A stretch of DNA of 64,000 nucleotides, from positions 62,001 through 126,000 of the forward strand of contig CAWHZI010000001.1 in the NCBI GenBank assembly GCA_963833835.1, in the 5' to 3' direction. The position numbers were made by a program, and so were the translations under genes. Below the pieces are notes generated by a model. That model saw only the letters and a program-made list of their open reading frames with translations. It had not been told where the DNA came from and ran no database searches. Below are positions 25,477 through 33,879 of this stretch, piece by piece; position 1 is the stretch's first letter, and each line of letters begins with the position of its first letter. The stretch comes from Bog-532 sp963833835 (GTDB lineage Bacteria > Actinomycetota > Actinomycetes > Streptosporangiales > Streptosporangiaceae).

Positions 25477-26613
25477 CTACCGTTGCGGAAATTCGGGGTC
25501 GAGCCATTCGATCCAATCGCCGGAGGGGTGGGCACGGGCAAGCAGGCGCCCGCGGTCGGTACTGCCATAGAACGTCCGCGCGCCGAGCACAGCAAAGACT
25601 CCGTGGTCCTGGTAGTCGCGCACCAGCGAGGCCGGGAGCGGCAGGCCCTGCACGCTGTCATGCCCGGCGGCCCCGAGCGGGACCAGGGGATCCAGAGACA
25701 GCCAGGTCACCGGGCGGGTCCGGCCCGCCCGGGCCAGGATTCGCGCCAGCTCCGCCTGCTCCTCCGGCGACAAGAACACGGCCAGGTACGCGTCGGCCAC
25801 GATCACGATGCACTCCGGCGGGAAACGATCCAGGACACCCGGGAGCACGTCCAGCACCTCGCCAGCGACGAGCTGGGCCGGATATTGCTGGGCCACCTTC
25901 ATAGCCGCGGTGAGGCGGGCCAGCGCGGAAGCCTCCGGCGGCGCGCACGCTCGCAGCCATGACCTGGCTGCCGCATCCTGCAGATCAACGGGGCTAGCAT
26001 CAACGCCGACCCGCTCAGCGATCCGCGGAAGGCTGACCGGCGGCGGCTCGCGCGATCCGCGCACCTGGCAACGAAGGGTCAAGGCGGCGCGCTGAGGGCC
26101 GAACCGCCGACCGCCTACTACGTAGTCATACCGGTCCAGCTGCAATCCGAGCCCCGCGCCGGTGCCCAGGTCGGCCAGCGCGACCGGGCCGTCACCGGAC
26201 ACGGTGGTCGCGGAAATGCCCAGGGCGATCTGGGTGCACCGGGCCACCTCGTTCATCTGATAGCGGTGCGCCACGCACGCGGCGACGATGTCATCCAGGC
26301 GGGCGGACATAAAGGCCTGGGCAGCCGGATAAAAACCCTCATCGAAATCGGGCTGCGGCCCTCCCGGTTCCGGGAAATAGCCAGCCAGAGGCACTGGTCT
26401 GTCCCGGCGCACCAGAAGCGACACCGCCGCGCTGGCCAGCAGGGCAGGAAGCCGGCCCGGCGGCAGCACCACCAACCGGCCCAGGAGTTCCTCGTGCGCC
26501 GCGATGGCCCGGAACAGCGCGGCGGTGAGCCGCCAAGAACCCGGCGCGTCGGCCGCCGACCAGCCAGCCGCCACCTCCAGCGCCTGAGCGCGTATCTCCT
26601 CAGCCGATGACAC
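25477..26613 (-). CDS. DUF2332 family protein
   Basis: A 378-residue soluble protein with the DUF2332 pattern: an N-terminal helical part (SWRLTAALFRAIAAHEELLG), a central ALADLGTGAGLGLQLDRYDY resembling a nucleotide or SAM site, and the C-terminal FAVLGARTFYGSTDRGRLLA followed by HPSGDWIEWL. The family is conserved in actinobacteria without known function. I chose the GTG at 26613 with GGGGGGTGG upstream; ATG 26631 and the ORF limit 26655 are alternatives. Confidence 0.85.
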   Translation of the reverse strand: MSSAEEIRAQALEVAAGWSAADAPGSWRLTAALFRAIAAHEELLGRLVVLPPGRLPALLASAAVSLLVRRDRPVPLAGYFPEPGGPQPDFDEGFYPAAQAFMSARLDDIVAACVAHRYQMNEVARCTQIALGISATTVSGDGPVALADLGTGAGLGLQLDRYDYVVGGRRFGPQRAALTLRCQVRGSREPPPVSLPRIAERVGVDASPVDLQDAAARSWLRACAPPEASALARLTAAMKVAQQYPAQLVAGEVLDVLPGVLDRFPPECIVIVADAYLAVFLSPEEQAELARILARAGRTRPVTWLSLDPLVPLGAAGHDSVQGLPLPASLVRDYQDHGVFAVLGARTFYGSTDRGRLLARAHPSGDWIEWLDPEFPQR

Positions 26614-26965
26614 GCCACCACCCCCCACCATGCCCGCAGCAGCGTATGACAGCATCTCACCTGCCGACGATCAATACCACGGCCCTTCACCGACGCTCCT
26701 GCCTCCGGCCGCCCGGGAACGCACGGATCCCCGCACAAACGGTCCTCATGGCCTGCGCGGGAAGGGCAAGGCCGAGCGGTTCCAGCAGACGCACAGGAGA
26801 TGGCTCCGCGCCCAGCCGAAACCCCGTCACGGAGTCGACGATGGCCAGGCCGTGGTCGCGGCGATGTTCGTACTGGGCGAGTGGTCCTTCCACGCAATGG
26901 TCGCGGGGATCAGCGGCATCCGTTAGCCGGTCTGGCCGCTTACGGTTTTGCTCTCCACGACACTG
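26614..26965. other. Gap without a supported gene
   Basis: Short frames exist on both strands, including one at 26630-26926 ending VVAAMFVLGEWSFHAMVAGI, but none has a ribosome binding site or a family match. It separates two minus-strand genes and presumably holds the DUF2332 promoter and the end of the MFS transcript. Confidence 0.4.
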
Positions 26966-28324
26966 TCACCGGCCATGGGAAACTCCGGAACGCTGTGAAG
27001 CGGCAGCCTCCGGCCCCGATGCAGCGGCGGCGGCTTCGGGCTCGGCCACGAGTACGGGCTTGTCGGCCTGCCTGCGCAGGGTCAGCATGACCAGGCCGCC
27101 GAGTACCAGCGCGACCGCGAGTACCACCGCCGTCGACCGGAAACTGCCGCCGCTGACGTCCTGCAGGAATCCAGCGACAGAGGGACCGACGAAGCCGCCG
27201 AGGTTGCCCAGGGCGTTGATCAGGCCCATCGCGCCGCCGGCCAACGCCACCGGCACAGCCCGTGAGGCACTGGCCCAGAACGGCCCGTCGTAGGCCAGGG
27301 CACCCGTCATCGCGATGCTGACCAGGAAGACCGACAGCGCGACGATCGAGCCGGACGCCACCGACAGCACCAGCGCCACCGCCCCGATGATCAGCGACGC
27401 CATGACGTGGATGGAGTACCGGCCGGTGCGGTCGGCGGAGCGGGCGTTGAACCACAGCCCGGCGATCGCAAACACGTAGGGGATGGCGGTGATCGCCCCG
27501 ACGACCAGGTACGAGCCGCCGATCGTCGTCTTGACCAGGTGCGGCAGCCACAGGTTCAGACCGTAGAAGCCGACCTGGACAAAGAAGTACACCAGCACCA
27601 GGCGCCACACCACGCTGCTGCGGAGCACACTCCGGTACCCGGCGAATCGGGGCGCCTCGGCGTTCTCGCGGGCCAGCGAGGTCTCGATGTACTCCCGCTC
27701 CTCCCGGGTCACCCACGAGGCCTGTGACGGGCGGTCGGCGACCAGCCACCACCACAGCGGCGCGGCGATCACGAACGGGAAGACGCCCTCAACGAAGAAC
27801 AGGGTGCGCCAGTCACCCCAGGTTAGGATCCAGCCGGACAGCGGCGCGGTGATGATCGAGGCGATGGCGATGTTCATCATCCAGTACCCGTAGGCCCGGG
27901 CCCGCTCCCGCGCCGGGAACCAGTGGCTGATCAGCACCAGGATGGCGGGCCAGATGCCGCCCTCGGCCACGCCGAGCAGGAACCGCACCACGAGCAGTTC
28001 GGTGTAGTTCTGCACCAGGCCGTTGGCGACCGCCAGCACGCCCCAGATCAGGATCATGATCCCGACGAACTTCTTCGCGCTCCACCGTTCGGCCAGGTAA
28101 CCACCGGGGATCTGCATGACCAGGTAGCCGAGGAAGAAGATGCCCCCGGCCAGACCCTTCGCCGCCGAGTCGAGGTGCAGGTCTTTGCCCAGCCCGTCAA
28201 ACGCGAAGCCGATATTGGTCCGGTCCATGAACGAGATGACGTAGACGATGATCGCCACCGGGATCAGCCGGGTCCAGCGCGTGCGGCCGGCCGGTGCGGG
28301 AACAGTGGTTGCGGTGGCTGCCAC
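26966..28324 (-). CDS. MFS transporter, anion:cation symporter (ACS) family
   Basis: A 452-residue transporter with 12 spans. SFMDRTNIGFAFDGLGKDL in the first span is the hallmark of the ACS family (tartrate, phthalate, galactarate and 4-hydroxyphenylacetate carriers), and GGYLAERWSAKKFVGI is motif A. The GTG at 28324 has AGGAAGAAGG in front of it and is preferred to the ORF limit 28447. The C-terminal 25 residues are an Ala/Glu-rich tail. Probable role: uptake of an organic acid; no catabolic genes adjoin it. Confidence 0.9.
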   Translation of the reverse strand: MAATATTVPAPAGRTRWTRLIPVAIIVYVISFMDRTNIGFAFDGLGKDLHLDSAAKGLAGGIFFLGYLVMQIPGGYLAERWSAKKFVGIMILIWGVLAVANGLVQNYTELLVVRFLLGVAEGGIWPAILVLISHWFPARERARAYGYWMMNIAIASIITAPLSGWILTWGDWRTLFFVEGVFPFVIAAPLWWWLVADRPSQASWVTREEREYIETSLARENAEAPRFAGYRSVLRSSVVWRLVLVYFFVQVGFYGLNLWLPHLVKTTIGGSYLVVGAITAIPYVFAIAGLWFNARSADRTGRYSIHVMASLIIGAVALVLSVASGSIVALSVFLVSIAMTGALAYDGPFWASASRAVPVALAGGAMGLINALGNLGGFVGPSVAGFLQDVSGGSFRSTAVVLAVALVLGGLVMLTLRRQADKPVLVAEPEAAAAASGPEAAASQRSGVSHGR

Positions 28325-28746
28325 GATCAGCCTTCTTCCTGACCGTCGACCGCTCAGTCGCAGCCGAACGGCCTCCTTGGCGCGTTTCGACCCATCGCAT
28401 AGCGATAATCTTCTGCCTGTTTTACCCCGCCGCCACTTCGTAAACATGCCGCGTGCACGTCGTTGTACCGGAGCACCGAGGGGCGGGGATGGCGTAGGGC
28501 CAGGCGTCAGCGAGTGCGGGTCCCACCGATCATTGGGGACGGTGTCGCGAAGTCAGATCCTGATCAAGGCGCCGATCACGCGGAGCGGTGTCCGATCACC
28601 TACTCCTTGGTCAGAACCTCCGGGCAGCTGCTCGCCGCCGCCCTCGACGCCGATCTCATCGTCGAGATCTCGCCCCACGCCGCCTGACAAGCAGTGCGGT
28701 GAGCTTCTTCGGCGCGCCCGCTTGAGGATGCCCTTCGGAAGACGGC
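28325..28746. other. Gap, possibly with gene debris
   Basis: Some 420 nt between the MFS and the kinase-like genes, both on the minus strand. A plus-strand frame ending at 28687 (TYSLVRTSGQLLAAALDADL) has a coding-like composition but no start signal or recognisable relative. It may be a relic; I cannot assign it. Confidence 0.35.
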
Positions 28747-29820
28747 CTACCGGCGGAACGCAAGTCGGGTTGCCGCTGCGGTGGAGGTGAAGTACTCGCG
28801 TGGCCGGATGAAGTCCCACTCGCGGAACCTCACTCCCTCGGTGACCGCACGCCGGTAGCCGAAGCAGACGAGGTAGAGCGTCCGGATGTACATCATCGCC
28901 TCGAGCCGGTCGAGTTCGTCGTCGGTCGGCTCGACGTGCCGGCGGTAGGCATTGACGGCAGCGTCGATCCGGTCCTGGTTGGGCTGACGTGGGTTCCACG
29001 AACCCGTGCCCCAGATCAAATAGGCCAAGTCGGCCAGGCGTGGCCCGCGCCCCGACGCCTTCCAGTTGATCGCGACTGGCCCTTGTTCGCTCAGCACGGC
29101 GTGATCGGGGGCATGCAGGAGATTTCCGTGCAGCAGCCCCTCGGGAAGGCCGTGACCGTCGTCAGCGATGAGCACCTTGTCCCGCAGCCGCTCGAATCGC
29201 TCGCGGTCGGCCGCCGCGACCTTCGTATCCACCGCGTCGAGGAACGACAAGGCGGCCAGCAGGTCCTGACGGGGTGCGCCCTCACGGCTCGGGTCTTCGC
29301 CGCTCGATCCGCCCGGCAGGCTGACCGACTCGTCGCACGGCAGCGCGTGCAGCCGTCCGAGCAGGTCACCCATCATGGCGAACTTCTCCGCGCTATCCGG
29401 GAGCTGGCCGCCTTCGACGAACTGCGTCACCAGGACCGCGCTGCCATCGAAGTCAGATACCGCGTCACCGGCGGCCAGGCGCTCCGCGGGATAGTTCTGT
29501 CGCTCCAGGAACTGCAGAATCGCGGCGTCGCCCTCAACCCCGGCACGCGGCCGAGCAGGCGGAAAGGCCCGTGCGACCCACGGGTCGCCGTCACTCCTGT
29601 CGATGCGGAAGACGTAGGTCTTATGCACACTGAGCTTCGTCGCCGCGACCGGGTCTATGCCGTAGCGATCCCGCAGATGAGTGAGTAGCCGCTCAGCAAC
29701 GGGCTCGTGGTGCATTCGCGCACCGAGACCCTCAAGATCCGTCAGCGCCTCGGTGTAGCGCTGCCCGGTCTCCTCGGCGTGGCGCCGGACAACCTTCTTG
29801 AAGCTGGCGTCCCTGGTCAT
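28747..29820 (-). CDS. Aminoglycoside-phosphotransferase-fold protein with altered catalytic residues
   Basis: A 357-residue APH/ChoK-fold protein. ATG 29820 is preceded by GGGAGGG; the N-terminal SFKKVVRRHAEETGQRYTEA is a short helical module seen in several actinobacterial proteins. The nucleotide lobe (VHKTYVFRIDRSDGD, then VLVTQFVEGGQLP) is normal. In the catalytic loop, however, the usual HGDxxxxN is LLHGNLLHAP, and the metal-binding IDW is INW, so both key aspartates are asparagines. It may be a pseudokinase or a kinase that works differently. The gene otherwise looks intact. Confidence 0.85.
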   Translation of the reverse strand: MTRDASFKKVVRRHAEETGQRYTEALTDLEGLGARMHHEPVAERLLTHLRDRYGIDPVAATKLSVHKTYVFRIDRSDGDPWVARAFPPARPRAGVEGDAAILQFLERQNYPAERLAAGDAVSDFDGSAVLVTQFVEGGQLPDSAEKFAMMGDLLGRLHALPCDESVSLPGGSSGEDPSREGAPRQDLLAALSFLDAVDTKVAAADRERFERLRDKVLIADDGHGLPEGLLHGNLLHAPDHAVLSEQGPVAINWKASGRGPRLADLAYLIWGTGSWNPRQPNQDRIDAAVNAYRRHVEPTDDELDRLEAMMYIRTLYLVCFGYRRAVTEGVRFREWDFIRPREYFTSTAAATRLAFRR

Positions 29821-30121
29821 GGACAAGCCCTCCCATTAACACCCTCGTCCCCCAGCGACGCGGTGTTGGAAGATGGCTTGTGACATTGACGACCGAGAGG
29901 GCAACTCCCCTTCGCTCATGGAACCCCGGCTGGGGCGGACGTTCCACAGCTCGGCGACCGGTCGTCGCCGTGAACAAACTCTTCCCGAGTCCCGGGCCTT
30001 CGTCAAGCGCCTCACCCACGAGATGACACTGCGGAAAGTGCCGGGCAGTGATCATTGACCCCGGTCGCGCTGGCCTCAAAACACGTTAGAAACGGGCCAC
30101 TCATCTAGGCATGATCGCGTC

Positions 30122-30370
30122 ATGGAAATACGCATCCAGTCCTTGTGCAATGACATCGCCGACCCAGCCGGGATCGCCAGCTTCTGGGAATCCCCGCTGG
30201 GCTGGCGCGGTACGTTTGCGCCGAAGTCGCCCGGCTGAAGGCGCTCGGCGCGCAGCAGGTCAGCATCGGTCAGGGCGGAGTCGGCTGGGTGGTCATGGCC
30301 GACCCAGATGGTAACGAGTTCGACGTGCTGCAGCCGCTGACCTCGGACGAACTGCCCCCGGCACGACTCT
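30122..30370 (+). pseudogene. VOC (glyoxalase-fold) protein, internally deleted
   Basis: The ATG frame gives EIRIQSLCNDIADPAGIASF and WESPLGWR, the first strand and helix of a VOC protein, and then stops at 30236. The end of the same kind of protein follows in another frame: AEVARLKALGAQQVSIGQ, WVVMADPDGNEFDVL and a short tail. About half of the domain is missing between them. It is a relic created by an internal deletion, like the SDR gene. Confidence 0.7.
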
Positions 30371-30455
30371 CTCGGCCGCCGCATCAAGGCAGGCGCTCAT
30401 GCCTGATCCCCGCTACCACGCAGTATCCCGCCTGCACCCAAGACGTAATCCCCGC

Positions 30456-30680
30456 CTGAACACCGTCCGGCACGCCCGCGCCCGCCACTGCCATGTGTCG
30501 ATGACTCTGATCCCGGCTGGGCTAGCTGCCGAGGTCACCGACGACGGCGCCGGGCTGGTCGCGGCTGGTCAGCCCGGCCACGGCCTGGCCATCATGCGGG
30601 AAGGGCCGAGGGAATCGGCGGCACCATCACGGTTACGGATGGCTCACCCGGTGTCACCGTCGAGGCGCGGTTGCCTACCG
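30456..30680 (+). pseudogene. C-terminal remnant of a two-component histidine kinase
   Basis: LNTVRHARARHCHVSMTL is the N-box region of a NarX/DesK-type HATPase, EVTDDGAGL the G1 box and QPGHGLAIMRE the G2 box. After that one base is missing and IGGTITVTDGSPGVTVEARL continues in another frame up to the response-regulator gene. The sensor and dimerisation parts are absent, so no working kinase can be made. It lies directly upstream of its presumed response regulator. Confidence 0.68.
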
Positions 30681-31372
30681 TGACCGCACCCGCGCAGCGT
30701 CCCAGCGGTGCCCGCGTGACCCGGGTCCTGATCGTCGACGACCATCCCATCTTCCGTGACTGCCTCGCCGGGCTGGTCGCCACCCTGTCCGAGGTGGAGG
30801 TGACCGGCACGGCCGGTACCGCCGAGCAGGCGCTGGCGGCCATCGGGACACCGCACCCGATGTGTTGCTCATGGACATCAACCTGCCCGGTGCCTCCGGC
30901 GTCGAAGCGGCGCGACGCAGCCCAGATCTCCCCGGCCACCGCCGTGCTCATGGTGACCATGATCGACGACGACGACACCGTCTTCGCCGCGCTGGCCGCG
31001 GGTGCGCGCGGCTATGTCCTCAAGGGCGCGTCCGCCGACGAGATCGCCGCAGCGCTGCGCACCGTCGCCGCGGGCGGCGCCACCTTCGGCGCGGGAGTCG
31101 CCACCCGGCTCCTGGCCCGGACTCCCGGGCGGCTGTCCGGTTCGGCCTTCCCACCCCGGCCAGACGACCTGACCACACGCGAACGCGAGGTCCTCGACCT
31201 GCTGGCCGAGGAGGCCAGCAACCAGCAGATCGCCCGCTCCCTCGGAATCTCCCTTAAAACGGTGCAAAACCACGTCTCCCGCATCCTGGACAAGCTCCAG
31301 GCCGCCGACCGGACCCAGGCCGCCCTCCGCGCCAGAGGCACCCCACCGCAGTATCCGAAGCAGCTAAGGTGA
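30680..31372 (+). CDS. NarL-type response regulator with scrambled phosphoacceptor segment
   Basis: The open frame encodes a receiver domain (RVLIVDDHPIFRDCLAGL) and a LuxR helix-turn-helix (LTTREREVLDLLAE, then LKTVQNHVSRILDKLQ). Between about 30855 and 30919 the expected segment LLMDINLPGASGVEAARR, with the phosphorylated Asp, exists only in another frame. One base lost before it and one gained after it leave a full-length protein whose 21 residues here are nonsense (PMCCSWTSTCP). The start may be GTG 30680 or GTG 30716. The DNA-binding part is intact; phosphorylation should be impossible. Confidence 0.75.
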   Translation: MTAPAQRPSGARVTRVLIVDDHPIFRDCLAGLVATLSEVEVTGTAGTAEQALAAIGTPHPMCCSWTSTCPVPPASKRRDAAQISPATAVLMVTMIDDDDTVFAALAAGARGYVLKGASADEIAAALRTVAAGGATFGAGVATRLLARTPGRLSGSAFPPRPDDLTTREREVLDLLAEEASNQQIARSLGISLKTVQNHVSRILDKLQAADRTQAALRARGTPPQYPKQLR

Positions 31373-31411
31373 CCGCCGGGTCACCCCCCAGCAGGGACGC
31401 GATGAGATTCC

Positions 31412-31819
31412 ATGATCAGAGGCCTTCACCACTTTGGGCTGACGGTTCGCGACGTTGATGCAAGCGCGGCCTGGTACGAGGAAGTGCTCGGTTTCAGGCG
31501 TGTGGGAGGATTTACGGCGCCCGATGGAGCGCGCCGCAAGGTGTTTCTGCGGCACGATGGCCTGCAGGCCCGCCTGGGGCTCACCCAGCATCGGCATGGC
31601 AGCCAGCAGCCGTTCGATGAGACGCGTCCCGGTCTGGACCACCTGGCGTTCGCTGTCTCCGACCGTCAGGAACTCGACACCTGGGTCACACGGCTGGGGA
31701 ATGCCCAGGTCACCCATTCCCCGGTCATGCCAGCGAACTCAATACCGGGTGCCGCCGTGGTTGTCTTTCGCGACCCGGACAACACTCAGCTAGAACTGTT
31801 CACCGAGCCACCGTCGTAG
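31412..31819 (+). CDS. VOC family (glyoxalase/dioxygenase-fold) protein
   Basis: A 135-residue single VOC domain made of two beta-alpha-beta-beta-beta modules: GLHHFGLTVRDVDASAAWYE at the start, GLDHLAFAVSDRQELDTWV in the middle and FRDPDNTQLELF at the end. His6, His77 and Glu129 are in the positions used to bind a metal in glyoxalase I and fosfomycin-resistance relatives. The exact reaction is unknown. The gene is intact, unlike the VOC relic at 30122. Confidence 0.85.
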   Translation: MIRGLHHFGLTVRDVDASAAWYEEVLGFRRVGGFTAPDGARRKVFLRHDGLQARLGLTQHRHGSQQPFDETRPGLDHLAFAVSDRQELDTWVTRLGNAQVTHSPVMPANSIPGAAVVVFRDPDNTQLELFTEPPS

Positions 31820-31876
31820 ACGAGCAATCCAGTGGGCACGCGCGGGCGGCGCCAGGGCGCCAAACGGCGCCGCTCC

Positions 31877-32164
31877 CTAGCCGAGGCCCATCGAGTCGGC
31901 CCGCAGTACCTGCTGCGGCAGCCCGCCCCCGGCCAACCGCCGGTCAGCTCCTCCCGGCGGGCGGCCACGCCCGCCCGGCGCTCGGGCGCGGCCGCCGCCC
32001 GAACGCCGGGTCCTGGTACAGCGTCCGACCGCGGCCGAGGTGACCGCGGCGGCGGCCTGCGCGACGGTCACCGGCGACCCGGCCGCACCGGCCGGATAGT
32101 GGATTGCCGCGAAGACGCTCCCGCCGGTAAGGAACTCCCTCATCCGGACGGTCAGCTCGATCAC
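31877..32164 (-). pseudogene. DUF2254 membrane-protein fragment, copy 1
   Basis: The frame gives MIELTVRMREFLTGGSVFAA, then SPVTVAQAAAAVTSA. GRTLYQDPAFG continues in a shifted frame (32001-32027), and the piece ends LPQQVLRADSMGLG at 31877. These are middle and terminal pieces of the DUF2254 family, so the gene has lost large parts. The last 35 nt are nearly identical to the end of copy 2 at 33497. It lies downstream of the antiporter on the same strand. Confidence 0.5.
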
Positions 32165-32234
32165 GCAGTCATGACGGCGGGAGCTCGGCCAGCCGGGGTC
32201 GGCCGACGCCGAGGACCCGGCCCGGCCCGGTGAC

Positions 32235-33488
32235 TCAACGATGCCAGGGCAGCACGGTGGCCGGGCGGGCAGGCGGCAGCAGCTCGGCCGCGTCCGTCAC
32301 CTCGGGCGGCTCGGGGGCAGGCTCGTCGGCGTCCTTCTTGGCCAGCGCGATGGCGATCGACGGGAAGACCAGGACCGACAGCACACCCGCGCCGACCAGC
32401 GCAGCGGCGTTGGACGGGATCATCTTGCCGTCCCGCAGGCCGATCTCGGCCAGCGCCACCAGCAGCGGCATCGCGGTGGCAGTGATGAAGGTCATCTCCA
32501 CCCGCTTGCGCAGCGGCAGCACCTTCCGGTAGATCAGCAGCGCCGGCAGCCCCCGGACCGCCAGCAGCAGGAGGAAGAACACCACCAGCCGCAGCGGGTT
32601 CTGGGCGATGCCGGCGATGTCGAGCGTCATCCCCGACGACACAAAGAAGACGGGGATGAAGATCCCGTACCCGACCGCGTCGAATTTGTCCTCGAGCCCG
32701 CGGACGTCGATCCCCATCCGCTGGGTCCAGCCGCGCAGCACTATGCCGGCCAGGACCGCTCCCAGGACCACGTCCTGCCCGAAGTGGGCCGCGACGACCA
32801 GCAGCCCGAACAGCAGCACGACGGACCAGCGCAGCATCACCTGGCTGGTGGCGTTCTGCCCGTCCCGCAAGATGGTCTGCAGCCGCTCGCTGCGGACCAG
32901 GAACGGGACGGCGGCGAGCGCGAGCGCCAGCAGAACAACCGAGACGAGCGACACCAGCGCGGCGAAGTCACTGCCCTGGCTGAGGAACACCGCGATCGCG
33001 ATGATCGGGAACAGCTCGCCGACCGCCCCGGCGGCGAACACGTACCGGCCAAAGTTGCCGCCGAGCATGCCGTTGTCGTGCAGGATCGGCAGCAGGGTAC
33101 CAAGAGCGGTGGTGGTCAGCGCGAGGGAGATCGGCACGTAGTCCTTGACGAAGCCGCTGGTCGCCAGCGCGGCGGTGACGCCGACCGAGATCAGCACCGA
33201 CACCACCCAGCCGGTCATCGCCAGCCGCCCCGCTTTGCGTCTCAGCAGCGTCGGGTCGAGCTCGTAGCCGGCCAGCAGGAACAGGAACCCGAGCCCGGCG
33301 TTGGCGACCAGCTGCACGCTGTCGGTGTTGGCCACGCCGAGCACGTGAGGCCCGATGATGACCCCGCCCACCAGGAAGAACACCACCTGCGGGATCTTCG
33401 GCCCGGGTAGCGCAGCCACGAGGACCGGTGCCAGCGCGGCGACGGCGAAGACGGCGAGCAGACTCTGCAGCCCCCGGGCGAGGTCCAC
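32235..33488 (-). CDS. CPA2-type cation:proton antiporter (KefB-like membrane domain)
   Basis: A 417-residue membrane protein with about 12 hydrophobic segments. VVFFLVGGVIIGPHVLGVAN is the typical early span of the CPA2 family and GLGFLFLLAGYELDPTLLRR the conserved loop region; GAVGELFPIIAIAVFLSQ follows. There is no TrkA-N regulatory domain; the protein ends in a short acidic tail. GTG 33488 lies 8 nt after the stop of the DUF2254 fragment, and GTAGGGG provides a ribosome site. Probable role: sodium or potassium/proton exchange in pH and ion balance. Confidence 0.9.
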   Translation of the reverse strand: MDLARGLQSLLAVFAVAALAPVLVAALPGPKIPQVVFFLVGGVIIGPHVLGVANTDSVQLVANAGLGFLFLLAGYELDPTLLRRKAGRLAMTGWVVSVLISVGVTAALATSGFVKDYVPISLALTTTALGTLLPILHDNGMLGGNFGRYVFAAGAVGELFPIIAIAVFLSQGSDFAALVSLVSVVLLALALAAVPFLVRSERLQTILRDGQNATSQVMLRWSVVLLFGLLVVAAHFGQDVVLGAVLAGIVLRGWTQRMGIDVRGLEDKFDAVGYGIFIPVFFVSSGMTLDIAGIAQNPLRLVVFFLLLLAVRGLPALLIYRKVLPLRKRVEMTFITATAMPLLVALAEIGLRDGKMIPSNAAALVGAGVLSVLVFPSIAIALAKKDADEPAPEPPEVTDAAELLPPARPATVLPWHR

Positions 33489-33496
33489 CGTCGCCC

Positions 33497-33679
33497 CTAC
33501 CCGAGGCCCATCGAGTCGGCCCGCAGGGCCTGCTGCGGGGGCAGCCGCCGCCGCGCGACCTGCGGGGACGACGCGCCGAAGCTGGTGATCTCGGTGAACG
33601 CGAGGTCGAGGCAGTCGTCCCAATGCTGGTCAGCTGTCCGCATGCGTATCCCCCCGAGCCCGGGCGCCGCCCCCGGCAC
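33497..33679 (-). pseudogene. DUF2254 membrane-protein fragment, copy 2
   Basis: HWDDCLDLAFTEITSFGASS with PQVARR is a C-terminal DUF2254 segment, joined directly to LPPQQALRADSMGLG, the last residues. The membrane part is absent, so only about 60 codons remain. It ends 8 nt before the antiporter start, which suggests that an intact ancestor and the antiporter formed an operon. Confidence 0.5.
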
Positions 33680-33879
33680 CCCCGCGAAGTACCAAATGTG
33701 CCAGTAACACTACCTTGGGTAATTCCCGGGAGCCAGGCCCCGCCGCCAACGCAGCCATCTACCCCTTACCCGGCCGTCCGGCCGGGCAGTCAGGTTGATT
33801 CCGCAGCTCAGGCACTACACGCGCTTGTGCGGATCAGCCGTTCACAGGTCATGGATGAGGATGCCGGGCAGTCCCATAG

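Noticed and set aside
26630..26926. 98-residue plus-strand frame
   Set aside because: It has no ribosome binding site, overlaps the start of the DUF2332 gene's upstream region and matches no family I recognise.
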